Source: Anarhynchus alexandrinus (Eukaryota; Chordata; Aves; Charadriiformes; Charadriidae). Taken from it: 64,000 nucleotides of DNA. The DNA lies in NCBI GenBank assembly GCA_008711295.1, contig VUYV01000008.1, forward strand, positions 3,067,144-3,131,143, in the 5' to 3' direction. Positions 10,901 to 25,900 of this stretch are shown here, piece after piece (positions within the stretch are counted from its first letter, which is position 1; every line of letters starts with the position of its first letter). The notes beneath the pieces were generated by a model, which did not search any database, was not told where the DNA came from, and worked only from the letters and a program-made list of their open reading frames with translations. A program made the translations under genes and the position numbers.

Positions 10901-13900
10901 TATACTTGTTTTGTGTTAACTCTTCAGGTATTAGTAAGAGGTTAGTGTTAATTCAGGCTAAAATACGTGCATGGAAAAGACGCTTAAAATCTTCAGTTAA
11001 GCTTGCAGAGGCTTAGAGGAAAACAGAAGACATGAAGATAGCAATCAATGAACATGACACTTCTAACTCAGAATGCCAACAACAGTAAGCTCACCGAAAA
11101 ACTAAACTGATGACCTGGAAAATAAGATAAGCTTTAAAAATGTCAGATTACTGGGGGGTCTTGAAAGCAAATTAAATGAAGATACTATATTTCCTTACTT
11201 TGCAATGGATTACAAGGCTGCTAAAGATTGATAACATAACCACAAAACAGGGCTGAAGGTATTTAAAGTTATCACTAGAAAGGTCAGTTTTTCCCTTTGA
11301 ACAGCACTTGCAAAATACTCAGTTCTTTGGAAAGCTGAAAACGATCTCTCTGTTATACAAAAGAACTTGGTTTTGTTTTATCCTTGCGATTGTTTCTTTC
11401 TGTTTGATGCCAGGATGCACATATGGTGGTTCAAAAGGAGCTAGCAAATCCTAATGTATTAAATTTACAAAAAATTTGTAGATAGATTAATATTTTGCTA
11501 AAACCCAGCAATCATATCAGCTTTATCGTTAATTGGAATGAAAATCAGGTTGTTAAAACACCTGGAATTCAAGAGGCAGCAGTTGTTCTCAGGCAAAACC
11601 TAAAACTGACCTCTAAAAAGATAACATGATATTTCTGGCCTAAGTCACTCTAATTGATGAAAGTGGTACAGCACAGTGTGGAATCCACACAGGAGTTTAA
11701 AAAAAAAAAAAAAAAAGATTCTTCAAAGGCTTTGTTATCTAGTGGATCAGACTGTTGCTACTGGAGTTTCACAAGATAAAGGTTTCTCTTCTCCTTCATT
11801 GAGAGAGCACTGCTTATTACCCAGTAGAAGCTTTTTTAGATTGAGACATTTCCTAAAAGAAAACTGCAGCACAGCCTTCTGATTCTTCCTACCTTCATAA
11901 ACCACATCAGAGCTGAACTAAAACCTCATTCAGCACTGTTTTAGGTGACAGTGCCTTTATAAATCAAGGTACAACTGATTTGTACACAGCTATTTTCATT
12001 TCAGTTATGTATTAAACTGAAGAGTTTTGTTTCATAGCTACAAGTCAGCCATAACTTTTCCTTTATAGGATCTTTGGGCCAGACTTGGATGAACTAAAGA
12101 TAAAACTGTATGTTTAGTGAAATAGTTCCTTGAAGTAGTGAGGTCTCTATATTCATTCCATCTGGTTTAGATAAAAAAGCATTTCTTCATAGCTAAAGTT
12201 GAGATTACCAATCTAATTCCTAAAATGATGGTAATTTTGTCAAAAGGTTTTGATCTTATAATCGATAGGTATGAGTTCTCTTGTTTCATAGCTATGGAAG
12301 ATCACTATCCTGTTGTTTTATCTTGTTTCCAAAAGGAGTTAAATGCTTATACATATTTTAAAGACTTGTTTTGCACGTTTTTTTCATAAAAAGCATGCTT
12401 CTCCATTGCAGTTACACACTACCTCAGCAATTTGCATCCTTTTAAGGCTGTTTTTTGTTAAAATAGCCCCTGGGCATTTCACTTGATGCTTTCATGGAGT
12501 CTATAGTTATCAGAGGATGTAGCTATCAGAGCTTTTGGAAATGTCTTGTTATCCTTCAAATCTTACTCCAGTGCCGCACTCATAGTGCAAGCAGTCCACC
12601 TTGAGTAACTTCCAGCCAGATTGCTGCTCCAGAAATTAACATGAATGTCAGTGACAGACGAGAATCTTACAGAAAATTTGCCAAAAACTTGCACAGTTCC
12701 TGCCTGCCATGGAAGCATTGCAGTACTATAAGTGATCCTCAAATGCTTTTTGCTGTGCTGATTGCCTTGAGGTTGCTGACGACTGTTCACACTGTTTGCC
12801 TTAAATTACAGTAAGCCAAATGTGATTTCAAGAATCTGAGTTAGACATTGAATTTCCATATACAGGCAATGGAGAAAGATAATTCCAGTGAGGTGATTTA
12901 GAGCACCGAGACTTAAAAGGCCCCAAAAGGGTTATCTCTTCAGTGGGTTTTTTAGTAATTTCTGTTATGCCACTAATTGTTATTTAAGGAAAAGAAATAT
13001 AGGTGACTGGGGCTAGGGGTGTGCCACAGCACACATCATCTGTGGCCTGGACCTTGAGAACCTGAACGGTGTAGGGAATGGAGCTTTAAGATCAGGATCA
13101 CATGCAGAGACAGGCAGGAATAACCACTACTACCACATTCCACTTTCTCATTGTCATTGATCCAATCCTGCAGATTCCACAGCTGCTTCAGAAACTACTT
13201 GAGAAGAGAACAAAATCTTTTAAATCACAGTAGGGCTCTGTTTAAAACAAAGTCCTTCCCAGTTTAGAGGACCTCTTGTGTAAGTCTTAAGGTAAGGTTC
13301 TCACCTGCATCCAAAATCTTTTTAAGTGTAGCTTGCATAACTTGGTGAGGAGAATTCAAGGATGTCACAGCTGAAAAGAAAATTCTTGCTTGAGCAAGTC
13401 TACTGGAATGGGAGAAATTCTCACCTGAAAATTTCAGGTGGAACTATTAACTCCCCCTTTGCAAATCTATGTTGATTTGCTTTTTTCTAGATATCAGCAA
13501 GGTTTATTTACCTTACTCAGCAGTGCTCAACAGTGCTTTTAAAAGCATTAACCATCTGTCTTACCCTGTTTCATCAATGAAAAACTTTTGTGAGATTTTT
13601 CTGTAGAACATTTCTGTGCTAACAGAATTGGAAATTATGCCTGTTTGTTAAGCAAGAAATTTGGTAACATTTTATGTGAAAATTTGTAAACACCGAGGAC
13701 TCTTAAAGAACTAAGTAGAAGGGATTTTACCATATATTATTTTATAAATTTAGATTAAGAAATGATAAATCATGTATTATTGTTCTTAACTCCTCTAATA
13801 CAGTCTGTAAAATGGAAAGACCGAGAACTTAAAATGGATAAAGAAAAATGTATTTTTTATGATGCACAGGTAATCTATGGAACTCATTGCCATTAAGTTT

Positions 13901-16900
13901 CACTGACACTAAAGAGCTTAGCAGGATGTCTTTACTGGATTATCAGACGTATCCCCTTTATCCATGCAAACATCGCATTATACAAGATTTAAAAAAAAAA
14001 TACTTAAATTCTCTTGCTTCAAGACTAAGACAACTTCTAAATAATAAGAATTAGGAATAAACTTTATGGTTTAGTTATTTCAGATTGTCATTTGAGAAGT
14101 TTCTTTCACTTTCCTCTGAAGTGCTATTTCTGGTTAATGATGGTGCTGAGGAACCGAACTGCATGACTCACTGGAATGGGTGTTCTGTACCCGTAATGTA
14201 CTCTGACTGAAACCTGGGCACTCATCATCTTTGCGCAGTGTTTTGCAGAAATAGTGGTCTGTGTTCTGAGTAGAAGTTCCTGTGTAAGGTGGCCTTTGAC
14301 CACCCTCAGGCCATTAACCTCCCTGCATTTTTCCTCAAGCATTATTCAGTCAATTTAGGCTTTATATTAGCTTTATTAGCTTAAAACTGTAGGGCCTGAG
14401 GGGATCTCAAAGGGATCTCTTTGAAACTAAATGTATCTACAAATTACAGAGGTTTTTTTGTGCAATACTAAGTCATCTTCCTTGTCTGGCACTCACATCT
14501 CAAACTGTATGACTACCATTGATTACTGCTTTGCTGATGTCCACTCAGGGAGGAGATCAGTCTCAGCTGGGTCTAAGGCCACATCAGCTTTTCTCTGTGT
14601 TTCTGTCACTAATTTCTGCCACTTGGATTTATGTGCTGTCTTACAGAGAACTGTACTCCCTCAGCTTGACCTCTAGATCTGACCCTAATTCGGGAATGCA
14701 CTCTCAGAATCACTTCTTATAAGTATTACACTTTATCTCCCTGATATCATTGCTGTATTAATCACTCTAATTGAGAAGGTGTGCTCTGAATAGAGGAAAA
14801 TACAGGTCACACAGTAGCTGTGATTCCACTGTCCTTAAAAAAATTAACACACTACACAGGCTGTTTCTGGATTTTTACTATTCCCAAAAGATCGAGGCAA
14901 GTTAGACCACATCATCCTTTGGCCATCTTCCAAAAACTGTGAAGGAGGAGAGCTTGAGGGAGGGAGTTAGGAGCATTTGTCCCTGCAGAAAAAAAGCACT
15001 TTAAAAACAATTTTGAGCGTGTACACATGTGAATGACAAGTATGTGAATTCAATGGGATGTTATCTGAAGGACAGTCATTTTTATGGCAAGTTTTTTTGC
15101 TGCACATAATCTCAGCTTCTTAAGAAAACAAATGCGTTCTGTATGTGCAGAGGGCTGCTCCCTCCGCTAACTGAATAGTTGTTTAGTTTCAGCCACACGT
15201 GCCTGAGGAGCAGAGTTCTCTAAGGTAATTCATTTCCTATGAAGTTTGTTTTTGAAATAAAAAAGGAAAAAGAAAAAGGCTTGGACAGAGGAGACTGCGC
15301 CCACTATGGTAAAAGCTAAATATGTGCTCTTATGCAAGGCATCAAAGAATCCATCCTGGCAAAATGTCTATAAATATCCCAAATAAGGAGATAGCTTGAA
15401 GTATCATTTGCTATCAACAAGCAGATACAAAGTTACACAAAATCAAGCTTTAATGGTTATAATCTGGGAGAACTGCTTGTTTATCAGCTGCTCCACTTTT
15501 CTCTGGTTAAAACTAGTAGTTTTAACTGTTCAGGCTATTTCGTGAAGCAAAAGCAATTGGGACTTTGGTTCTTGTAGCTTACAGGGTGAGGACGTTTTCC
15601 CCTTTTGTTCCTCCTGTGTTCTGTCGGTGCTGATTACGGGTTGGCAATTTGCTTGTTGAGTCACTGCACTGCGTATGTGTGCTTCATCTCTCCGTCTTTA
15701 CTGTGAAGACACAGGGAAGCATTTCCCAACCAGATTTCACGGCCTGACATCTAATTGCTGTGATTTAAAATGTATTAGATTCAGACACTAAAACTGGTTG
15801 GAATACAGATTTGAGATATTCACTTACTTTTAACAGTAGGTTAGTCAAAGTTCTTAAAACTCCTCTTGAAATTTGAACCTGCTTTTCCTTAACTAATTAA
15901 CATGACTAAGACCATAGCTGTCATACCAAAACAGTGATGTAGTAGAGCGTGAACTATTTTTCATTCACGAAGGCAGTGGAAGAGTTAAGAGGGCAGGGCT
16001 GTTAACTAAAGTGGTTTCCTGGGGCGCTTTGGCAAGTCCCCCGGACCAACCCCCTAAGGTAAACATTAAGGTGCAGTAGGTGTATCACTCTGTGCAGAGT
16101 TCAGCCCTGTTGCTTACAGCTTGCACAACTTGTAGCACATCAGAACACTGTGGAATCAATGGCTCGCCAGAGTTTCAAGACATGATTAAAAGACTCAAGA
16201 AGGCCCTGAAAGAATTTCCTTTAATGGGGAATTGTGTGAGTGAGTACAGTGGGTGAGTTGGTATTTTTTTCTTTCTTCCTTTCCAGTTGTTGGTTTACTT
16301 TGGCAAAATGCTTCTGAGCTTAGGTTTAGTGTATGTGCTTGCATGCGTCTGGTTTGGAAAATGAGTCTGTTCTGTACCTCACCAATCCATACTAAAAAAT
16401 TACCCTTGAGATGTGATAATTCCTGGTTTGTGGCAATGACAGAACTGTAAAGCTACTAGAAACTACTTATTAAAGAAAACATTCTTATTGGGGAATGCAG
16501 GTATGTATATGATTTACAGCAACTACAAGTCTTTAATTTCTCATCATCTTGAGAGCCTTGTTACTGCTTTAATTTTTTGTATGCTTTACTCTGAAATTAT
16601 AGTAGGTTAACTCTTTAATGTGGATATATTTATGGCACATGGAATGTTCTTCACACCGTTCCTATGCATGGTACTAAAAATGAACAAAACGTTTTATGCT
16701 GATTAAAGATTACATCTTTTTGAACTTATGCCATTTTTTCTCTTTTACTAACAAGTTCTAATGAGTTTCGTTTGTATCGGCCTGCAGTTAAAATTCATGA
16801 GTCTGAGTAGAAATAGCATGTGCGCGCTGCACCGTACATGGGGTTTTGTGTTATGCAAAGTATTGGCATGTTTTAACCTTTGCAGTCTGGGATTGCTAGA

Positions 16901-19900
16901 CGATTGCGTATCATAATTTTCAGTATTTTGGCTTTGGCATAGAGAGACATATGCCTATAATTTATGTTAACTCTTTGAAGATGTAATCTCTCTACTATAA
17001 GGATTTGTATTACAGAAACTCAGCTGCTCTGCCTATTGAAAAATGCATAATTTTTGTTTCTGTTCATCAGAAGTTATATTAAGTTCTAAATCTTTACCAC
17101 AAAAATTAAATATCTGTACAGATAAATGATGAGGTGATCATCTTTTGAAGGAAGTGTGTTACTCCTATCTCTTATAGAAGTCACAAGTACTTAAAATTCT
17201 TGCTGTTCTATTTGATAAGGCTGTAATGATGAGAACTAGAGAATAGGTCATACACTCTTGAGATTTGGCCTATAATGAGTATTTGTTTCTGTGAGTGAGA
17301 GAGCATAAAGGCACAAAAATATTTTTGCTCTGACATGTTTTATGTGGCATATTATTGATAATTGCTGCTAAGTTTTCAATAGGATTGGGTTTTTTTTAAT
17401 AAACCTGAACGTTTTTAATATATCACATAATTTTTAAATCATACTGCAATAAATATATCCATGGAAACTGACTGAATCCATGATTTTCACAGTTGGATCC
17501 TATAAGTTATCACAGTTTGATTAAAACTTCATAGCTAAGAGCAAGCACAGAGGAATGTTTTCATGGCCTTTTGCAATTGGCCTAATGCAGATGGATTTTA
17601 ATCCTGGATAATTTTATATGGGAAATACATTACTGGCTTAGATGAGCTACTGTTCTGTTTCCCAAAGTGTCAGTCCCCAAAATCCTACCAGTATATGAAA
17701 ATGTATCATTAAAGTTTATGCATTTATTAAGACTTAACAGCCCCTTTGCTATATCTTGGTATCTTTGATTAAAGCAAAATTATTCTGATTGGTAAAAAGC
17801 ACCTTAAACTCTGCTGCTGTCCTATGAGTCCTACATGCGTTATGCAGAATCATGCCTGCATATGTATGTGTACATATGTCGATTGTAGTCAGCTGTAAAA
17901 CATTTTATTACTCTTTTGTATGAAAGGCATGAACTACTACATGTTACTATTCCAGTCAGAAGTTGTTTCTTCTTATTAAGGAAAATAAATATTGTAAGGA
18001 AGTTGTTCTTAAAAAAAGAAGGGTGAAAGGGGCTTATTTCTTTACAAGTTCATTCCCTTTCCTGAAGATATTTAATGCATAATCTGGTATTTTGCTGGTA
18101 GGATCTAGTAGCTTTGGTCTCCAGGTGATTTTATTTTGTTTGTTTCAGTCAAGTGCCCGATGATACGACACTGGAGGATTTATCCCCTCGTGTTCCTCGA
18201 GCGGTGTTTGTGAAGCAGGACAATGGCGGAAGTGCCTCAGTCATACCAGTATCGTCTGTCCGTGTCCCACAAGCGGAGGAAGAAAAGGAAGAAGCTTCAA
18301 ATTTTCCTGACTTAAATCCTTGCAGTGCTACATACAGCAATTTAGGTAAGTATATTCTAGTAGAGGAAAATTTAAATTGGATCAGATTTTGGATCCTTTC
18401 CAGGCTGTGAAGAACCCTGTCTTCTGAACAGCTCAATACACTTTCATAAGGTTAGTTTTTAAAGACAAACTTTTAAATATTAATTTATAGAAAATAAAAG
18501 TATGTTGTCTCATTCTGAGATACAGAACTAAGAAACTGAAGATTCAACAAACTCAAGGGATTTATTTTGTATTATTTTAAAACTAAAATTGCCCTTAGTG
18601 ATAAACATCACAAATAGTTTTAAAAGACACATTGTTTTATCTATTCAGAGGAATTTTTATTAGAGGGTTAAATCACAGAGCAAATTACCTGATTTTTTTT
18701 AGAAACAATAAGTAGATATCAGTATTTTTCCAAACTTCAACAAGAGATAGGACACTGTATTTTAGAGCATCACTGCTAAAATATTTGTAGTCATCTTTTT
18801 TGACTAAAACCTTTCTTACCCTAGTCTGAGAGTTTACTTCTGCTCCTCCAGAAAAGTTTAAGATATGAATGTCCTGAAGGTACTGCACTGTCTATTCAAC
18901 TGTCACTGAATTCTGGACTCATATTAAAAAGATACATGTGTGAATGGCTTCTCTGGAGGATAAGTGAGCAAGACAAATAAGCATCTCCCAATATACAGTA
19001 TCAATATTAGCCTAATTTTCTAAAGCATTTTGATTTGAAATACTGTGAATTTAGGAATACCTACAGCTAGATTTTCTAAATGAACAAAAATATTTATTTA
19101 TGTTCAAGAATATCTGAATACATGTTTTTCAGGAACACTCTAATCCTGTAAGCAACCCAACTCATTAAGCATTTGGACAAGAGTAAAGTGACTGCGTTGA
19201 AATGGCTCATAAGTACAGGGGCTTTGGCATGTCCACAAAGGTTTGAGGGATCAAGGACTAAATTTTAAACCCTCAGCTGCATACATTCCTTAGACATATA
19301 GTGATATTGTTGCTTTCTTTTGCTTAAATGTTAATTAGTTGCAAACTTATTAGTGTTTTCTGCTAATAAAACATGAATTAGGTATTGTTTCTAAAGCATA
19401 AAGAGGAAAAATATCCTGCCCAAGAGTGATACTAATATCTACCAAGAAATTGTAACTTCAAGGATGAAAACTAAAATTAATATTTTTATAGTGAATTATT
19501 CAAAGATCTAATTAATTCTTTTCAATTAATTGAGATATACATATATATCTGTATATTTTCTGTATTTAGGGCACAGCTACATTAGAGATAGAATCCAGGC
19601 AGTAGATCTAGCTATATCAAAAGTATTTATAGCATGGTTAGCCTGTGTTCCTACCTAGACTGACATATAAAAGGATCAAGCTTAAGGTATCATTTATTGT
19701 ATGAAGTATCACTTATTCCTCATGGTGAGAATGCTATTTTTTAGCCAGAGTGCTCATACAGTCCAGAGATTACTTGCATTTCATAGCCAAACTAACGATA
19801 TGGTGAATTTTCTGCTTAAATCTTTACTCAATTTGGCTCAATTTTCTTATGAAAGATGTTACACCTGATGGCAACTGCTTCATTGTACAAAGTTAGATGT

Positions 19901-22900
19901 GCTTCTGTTCATAGATCTCTGTCCTTCCCACAGCATCTCACAAACTGGGAGTAGTAAACTCATAGGAAATGTAATAAAATACCATTAAACACGAGGTTGC
20001 CTAGAGAAGTTGCAGAGTCTCCATCTGTGGAGGTACACAAAACCTGACTGGATGTGGTCCTGGACAGCCTGCTCCAGCGACCCTGCCTGAGAAGGGAAGG
20101 TTGGCCTTGACCATCTCAAGAGGTCCCTTCCAACCTAAATGCTTCTGTCATTCTGTGATCGCTTCCATCAGTCCTCATTTTTGTCAGTGTTGTTCCTGTG
20201 TGTGAATGCTCCTTCATAAAACCATCTGAAACTGAACCCCATAGCATTTTATTCAAAATCTTCTTCTCATCCTCGGGTCACTTTCAGATTCACTGTCACC
20301 AAAGTAAATTTTAGTTATGAAAGAGTTAAATTAACTTTTAGGCTTGACTTGGTCTGGCTTGGCAAGCTTGCTGCTTGTTGTTAAAAGCAATGCTACCCTA
20401 AATGGCACTGAGTTCTCTGGCTGCTGTTCAAACTTTTTTCTGGTTTAATCAAGCAACCTCACTTTCTAATTCAGATAGCTATCAAGAGATTACTAGGTAG
20501 GGATATAGAATAATTCCTCCTTGTTTTCACATTTTACATCACCTAAGCAGAAAAATCATATATGTTGTAGAATTAACAAATACTGGCATGTGTAACTGAA
20601 AGAAAGGATAATACAAGAAGTTACATCACATTTGACTCTTGCTTCAACTGCAATTGTTTCTAAGTTACCTTTTTATAGCTACATACTACGGTTTGTAGTT
20701 TGTAAAATATATCATGCGAGCATCTCAATTTGCAGCATAATGCACAATATTCACTTTCTAAATACTAATCTCATTCATAATTCTATGGTTTTTATTGAAA
20801 AGCAGATAATATTATGTTGTTACTTTGATAAATGTCTAATCTTCAGTTGTGATGTCACATGAAATTTTATGAACAGAAATAATGGCAAGCTTTGGTAAAT
20901 TTTCATCTGCCATCAGGTACTAGTTTATGTCAGGTACTTCCCTCAAGTATATTTGGTTTTGGCCTTCCCCTGCTCCCACAGGAGTTGTCTCATCATCAGT
21001 TTACAGTCCTGCCTGCAAAAACTGCAAGTGTGCCAGCAATTATTTGTCAGGAAACAAATTGCAGATGCAAAATTTGAGAATAGCTCGTGTATAAAATATG
21101 GGCTGTATTTGTAACTTCATTGAACATGTAAAATGATACATCTAGGAATTTAAAAAAAATGCAGGGGAGCCTTACAAGATAGAGGATTCTCCTCTGGGAA
21201 TCAGATACAACATAAAGACTTGGGAATTTTAGGAAACATGAGGTCCCACCATGATGATAGGATAAAAGAGCCCAGTGTGTTCCTGGGGGTATAAACAGGA
21301 GGAAACTTGTACTAATATAGGAGTAGAGAGGTTATGTATATGTCATTTTTACCCTGCAACTGCCGTGGTCACAGTCAAGCCCTGGTGCCAACAGTTTAAA
21401 AAGAACGTTTAAAACAAATTGTACAGACTCTAAAGAAATGCTTGGAAAATCCCTAGTATTGAGTCTGGCTTGATCACGGTGTGGATGCTCATGTGGTGTG
21501 CAGAACTATGATGAGGGATACCTTTGGTATCAACAATGAACAGTTTTAACCAAATCCAGTGGCTGCCAGTTGAATCTGGATGCAGAAACAAATGTTCAAA
21601 TGTGTAAGTTAGGGCCTGGATGTTTCTTTTTTAAGGTGTGCCCTTATTCTAACAGAAGTTAATTCAGGTAAGCCCTATAGCTTATGATGAGGAAGACAAT
21701 AGAGACTAGATGACTAAAATCCTTTCCTTTACAAATCTTTAAATTTTTCTATCTTTGTCTGAATTTGTTGGAGAAATTGACTGGACTAAATTTGCATCGC
21801 TGCAAGTAGATTAAGATATTCTCAATGTACTCAGGATAGTATTTATATCATTTAATATAATTACTTTATAATCATTTATATTATAATTTAATTTATATCA
21901 TTTAAAAATAATAGGTTATTTTATTATCAGCTATTTTTCTCCTTACACCTAAACAAAAGGTGAAAAAAGGAGGCTAAGTTTCTAGGGTTTATGATCGCTG
22001 ACATTGGAAAAAAATCCCAAATCACAGTACCTGCCATGGAGTATATTGCCTCAGTCAGTAAGTTAGACCAGGGCAGTTGCTTTAGCTAGGATATGAATAA
22101 GGTAATGAAATCATTGTTGACTAAAACTGACAGTTCAGTGACAGACAGTGATTATAGTATCAGTCTGATGCATTTTGTACTAATATATATACTACAGGTA
22201 GTATCTTTAACATGGTGTAATGGAGGGCAGGCAGCAAGACCTGACAAGTCACCGAGGCAGACAAGCATTTGAAGTTCTTATTTATCTAGTAACTGCAGCC
22301 CATGTTACTATAGTTCTGTGCACAGGCTCAAACTATCGGTGAGAAACTGAAGGTGCATCATGAATGTTACTTAACAAATGTTAGCTTTCCTTTCCATTTT
22401 ATATATTATCATTCCGGTAAGATTTTTTATCTATTAAATGTTCTATTTATTTAATCTATTTATGTTCCTGTAAATCTGTGTACTGAATAATTTTACAGAA
22501 TAGTGTTGCACACCTACTGCATTTGTTGGAATTGAGGCTGTGAAGCATGCTGGTTGCATTTGCAGTGGTTGAAAGATATTTCTACGCACTTTTGAGGTTC
22601 TTGATGGTTTGGTTATTTTTATCAGCCAGGGTAAGAATTTACTAAAGCATGATGGATTTTGTACTGGTGTTAAAGATCAGTATAACCGATCTGCTACTTA
22701 TACAGAGAAATCTTTTCCAGGCTCTATATTAAAATAAAAATGCAGACTGCAAAGAATGATCAATATCCAAGTATAAGGGGGGTAAAAAGTACGAGGACAA
22801 GGGTAGAAAAGGGGAATTTGTAAAGTGGAGGTGGCCAACCTGTGGATTTTACTTAGTGAATACTTTAGTCAGCCTTTATAAATGGACTTTGTAACATGAA

Positions 22901-25900
22901 ATGGGATGTACTGACATGAGAATTACTGGGACATCTGACTCCATTCCTGGCTGTGGGGAGAAACAGGTCAGCAGAGGCTGCCAAGGCCAATGTTGTTGGA
23001 CTGCTCCAAGATCCAGCTGTGTGATCAGCCCAGCGCTGTCTTATGGTGGGTTTCCTGCAGACACATAAGAGCCACTTGAAACTCCTCTTTCTTGCTGGTC
23101 TCCACTGTAGAGAGTGCACAGTTTTGATTTTAGTTCTGTTGGGGTTTTGATAGATGTGGTCTTGGAAGATTGGTTACCCATGTTGTGCATACATGATTAT
23201 TAATTTTTGCTGTTCTTGGCAATGCAAAACATGGGGTTTTTATCAAACTGATGTGATGAGTTGTAGAGTGGCAGAGGTGAGAGTAATTTTGGCCATTTTA
23301 GCCCTCTGGATCCTGTTCATTCATCTAAATCCCTGCACTAGTGGATTAGGGATTAAGGAATACTATAATGGTCACTAAAACTGAGAACAGAGTTAATGAT
23401 CAGGGCGATAGCCTAGTTACTACTGTGAATACTAGAATATTTTTTTTCAGCTCCATTTTCTAATTCACATCTTCCCACAAGGGACGTTATCCTTGGATGA
23501 GAGATGGTAATGGCATATAACCAGAAAAACATGTTCAAGAGTAAAGGAGAATGTACTATAGATTACCATGTCAAGAGTAAAATGAGTTTGGAGAAAGTAC
23601 AGAAGCAGCCTGATGTCGCTTGTGTATTGGACTAACATTATGTATTATAGGGCAATATTGTAGAGTTATATATTGTAGGGCAATATAAGTCTCAGGAATA
23701 GTTCCGTTCAGGGAAGGATGGAAGCATGCAGCATGTCACCCATTTGGCTTGCCTATTTCACCATTAGTTGTTTTCCCAATTAAAGAAGCATTTTCCTTCA
23801 CAGTTCTGAAATTTCCTGACAGTCATGTATACTGCTGATCTGGTCTAAGCAAAAAAAAGAAAGATACACGGACTATCAAGAAATCTAAAAAATAATTATG
23901 CATGTCATTATTCTATGAAAACATCCTTATGGAATATAAATTTGAATTAAACCTAAGCTCAGTGTGTCAGATTTGATAGTTTCATGAACTAACATAAACA
24001 CGTTGCAATGCAAAGTCTGATGATAAATTAGTTACCTGGAAAAATAAAATTTAAATTCTTTTTTTAGGGCTGATTTAGAGTTTCAGACCCCTGCACCGTG
24101 TCTAGATTACCTAAGTATTAATATTTAAATAGTGTAGTGAGATTCTATAATGCAAAATGTTAGTGAACTGTAGAATTACTTAAAGCTCTCTAGAAAGCTG
24201 CTATCTATAAAGAGTTAATTTTTTTTCTGTCTTTGAACAGTCTGGAAGCCACTTCAAAGATCTCTGTAAGTGGTAGTCTAGTATTGTGCCTGTTCCTCCT
24301 TTTCATTTGCCTCCCAAGAGTGTAGCTCAGGCTGAACCTTATAATGTTGGAGAGCCTGTGCAGTAGGTAAGCAAATGATGGGTTTTAAGCATGCAAGGGG
24401 AGAAGGAAATGATGGGCAAGAAAAGAAGCGAATGCTCTGCCAGTACTTCTGTGCAAAAGAACATTACTGTGTCTTTGATGGGGACAAAATTTAAGACAAC
24501 TTTTTTCTTGCTAGACAATGAATTTTAAAAAATGTGGGACATGCAGTATCACACCAAGCTGCGCTGGAAAGACTGGCCCAATGGGCACGAAAGAAATGTA
24601 CTCAGCATAAAAACAGTCCAGATATGAAGCTTTTCAAACACGTAATAGAGATGGATAGATTTCAATATGGAAAATTTGTTTTTGCAGGGAGAAACGATAC
24701 TACAACATGACGTTTTACAAACTCATTTTCCTCAGCTGAGAATACCTGAAAAAGTAACTATATAATGACTTATACATGCAGTTCTCCAGATCCTGCCGCT
24801 CCCACCAGACATCTGCAAAGACAACTTCTAGTTATGAAAACCTTCTTCAATTATGTTTTGATGTCATGGTTCCAATAGCTATGCAAAAGCAACAACTAGC
24901 AAAAGTCACTGGTTGCAGTCGCAACACACTTCTGTATAGAATGGCTTGTGGAGGACAGGGCCATTAAAGCAGACAGAAAGTAAGAGAAAGAAGAAGAAAC
25001 ACTGTTATAAATCTTACCTTTCTTGGAGAGGGCTTCTCCTGCTACTGCTTGAGATGTCCATCTTGCTCCAATTTGTTTTCTTGCTGTTTCCCTCTAGCAT
25101 CTGTGCAGTCCTTGGATTAGCAAGTCACACAAGCAACGCATATTAGGAAACTGCCTCTTGAAATAGTAGCCTTTCTCAAAACCCCAGCAGTTAGGCTATT
25201 TTAGTGTAATGGGGAAGAGGGTAAGAATGAGAAAATAGGCAAGTGATCTTTAACACAGAATGTTGGCGGGGGAGAAGTACATAGGTCACAGATTTTGTAA
25301 GAGTAAGCAATTGTGGAAGAGGACACATGTTTGGATGAGTAAGAAAACTGAATACGAAGTAGAAATGAACTTGTCTCAGAATTAAGCATAAGACTGGTAT
25401 TTGGATGTGTGTGTCTGGCATGCAGACATCAGTTCAGCTTTTGACTCTGAATCATGCCACTCTTCATCTCTGCAAAAGGTGCTTTTCTGACAGAGTTCCT
25501 GTACTGCTCAACTGGCATGACTGTTATATGCTGCAGCATATCAAATGGCGAGAGGAAGAGCTGCTAGTGTAGAGCACGCTCACTGCAATGCCAAGATCAG
25601 AAAGGAGCAGTAGAGGGTCCCGTGAGTGTTAATTTTTTTTAAGCCACCTCGACAATGATTTGAGGGATTCTCCAATGTTTCTAGCCTTTGAACCTTTTTT
25701 ATTTTGTGGGAGTTAAAAAATGATGGCCCAGGGGAGTAGTCCTATTCAGTCTTCCCTGACAATCAGGCATGTACAAAGCTAACAGAATTTCCTGCTCAAA
25801 ATTCAGTTTTTTAAACATTGGAATATCCAGGCTTTTCATAAAATTCATAAGGCTCTTCTGAGGGTTTCTTGAGCTTAAACAAATGAGAGAGATATAGCTT

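Larger units (their letters stand above)
7984..18148 (+). other. PEAK1: PEAK1 intron between coding exons 1 and 2 (10.2 kb)
   Basis: GTAATC donor and TTTGTTTCAG acceptor. AT-rich noncoding sequence with an A18 run at 11699-11716, a facing E-box palindrome at 13422-13440 and a small inverted repeat at 15506-15526. I found no gene or mobile element in it. Confidence 0.85.

Noticed and set aside
11676..11690. 7-bp inverted repeat next to an A18 run, considered as the end of a retroposed element
   Set aside because: No SINE-like body or target-site duplication could be identified.
15506..15526. 9-bp inverted repeat GTTAAAACT / AGTTTTAAC
   Set aside because: Small hairpins of this size are expected by chance in AT-rich introns; no associated motif.
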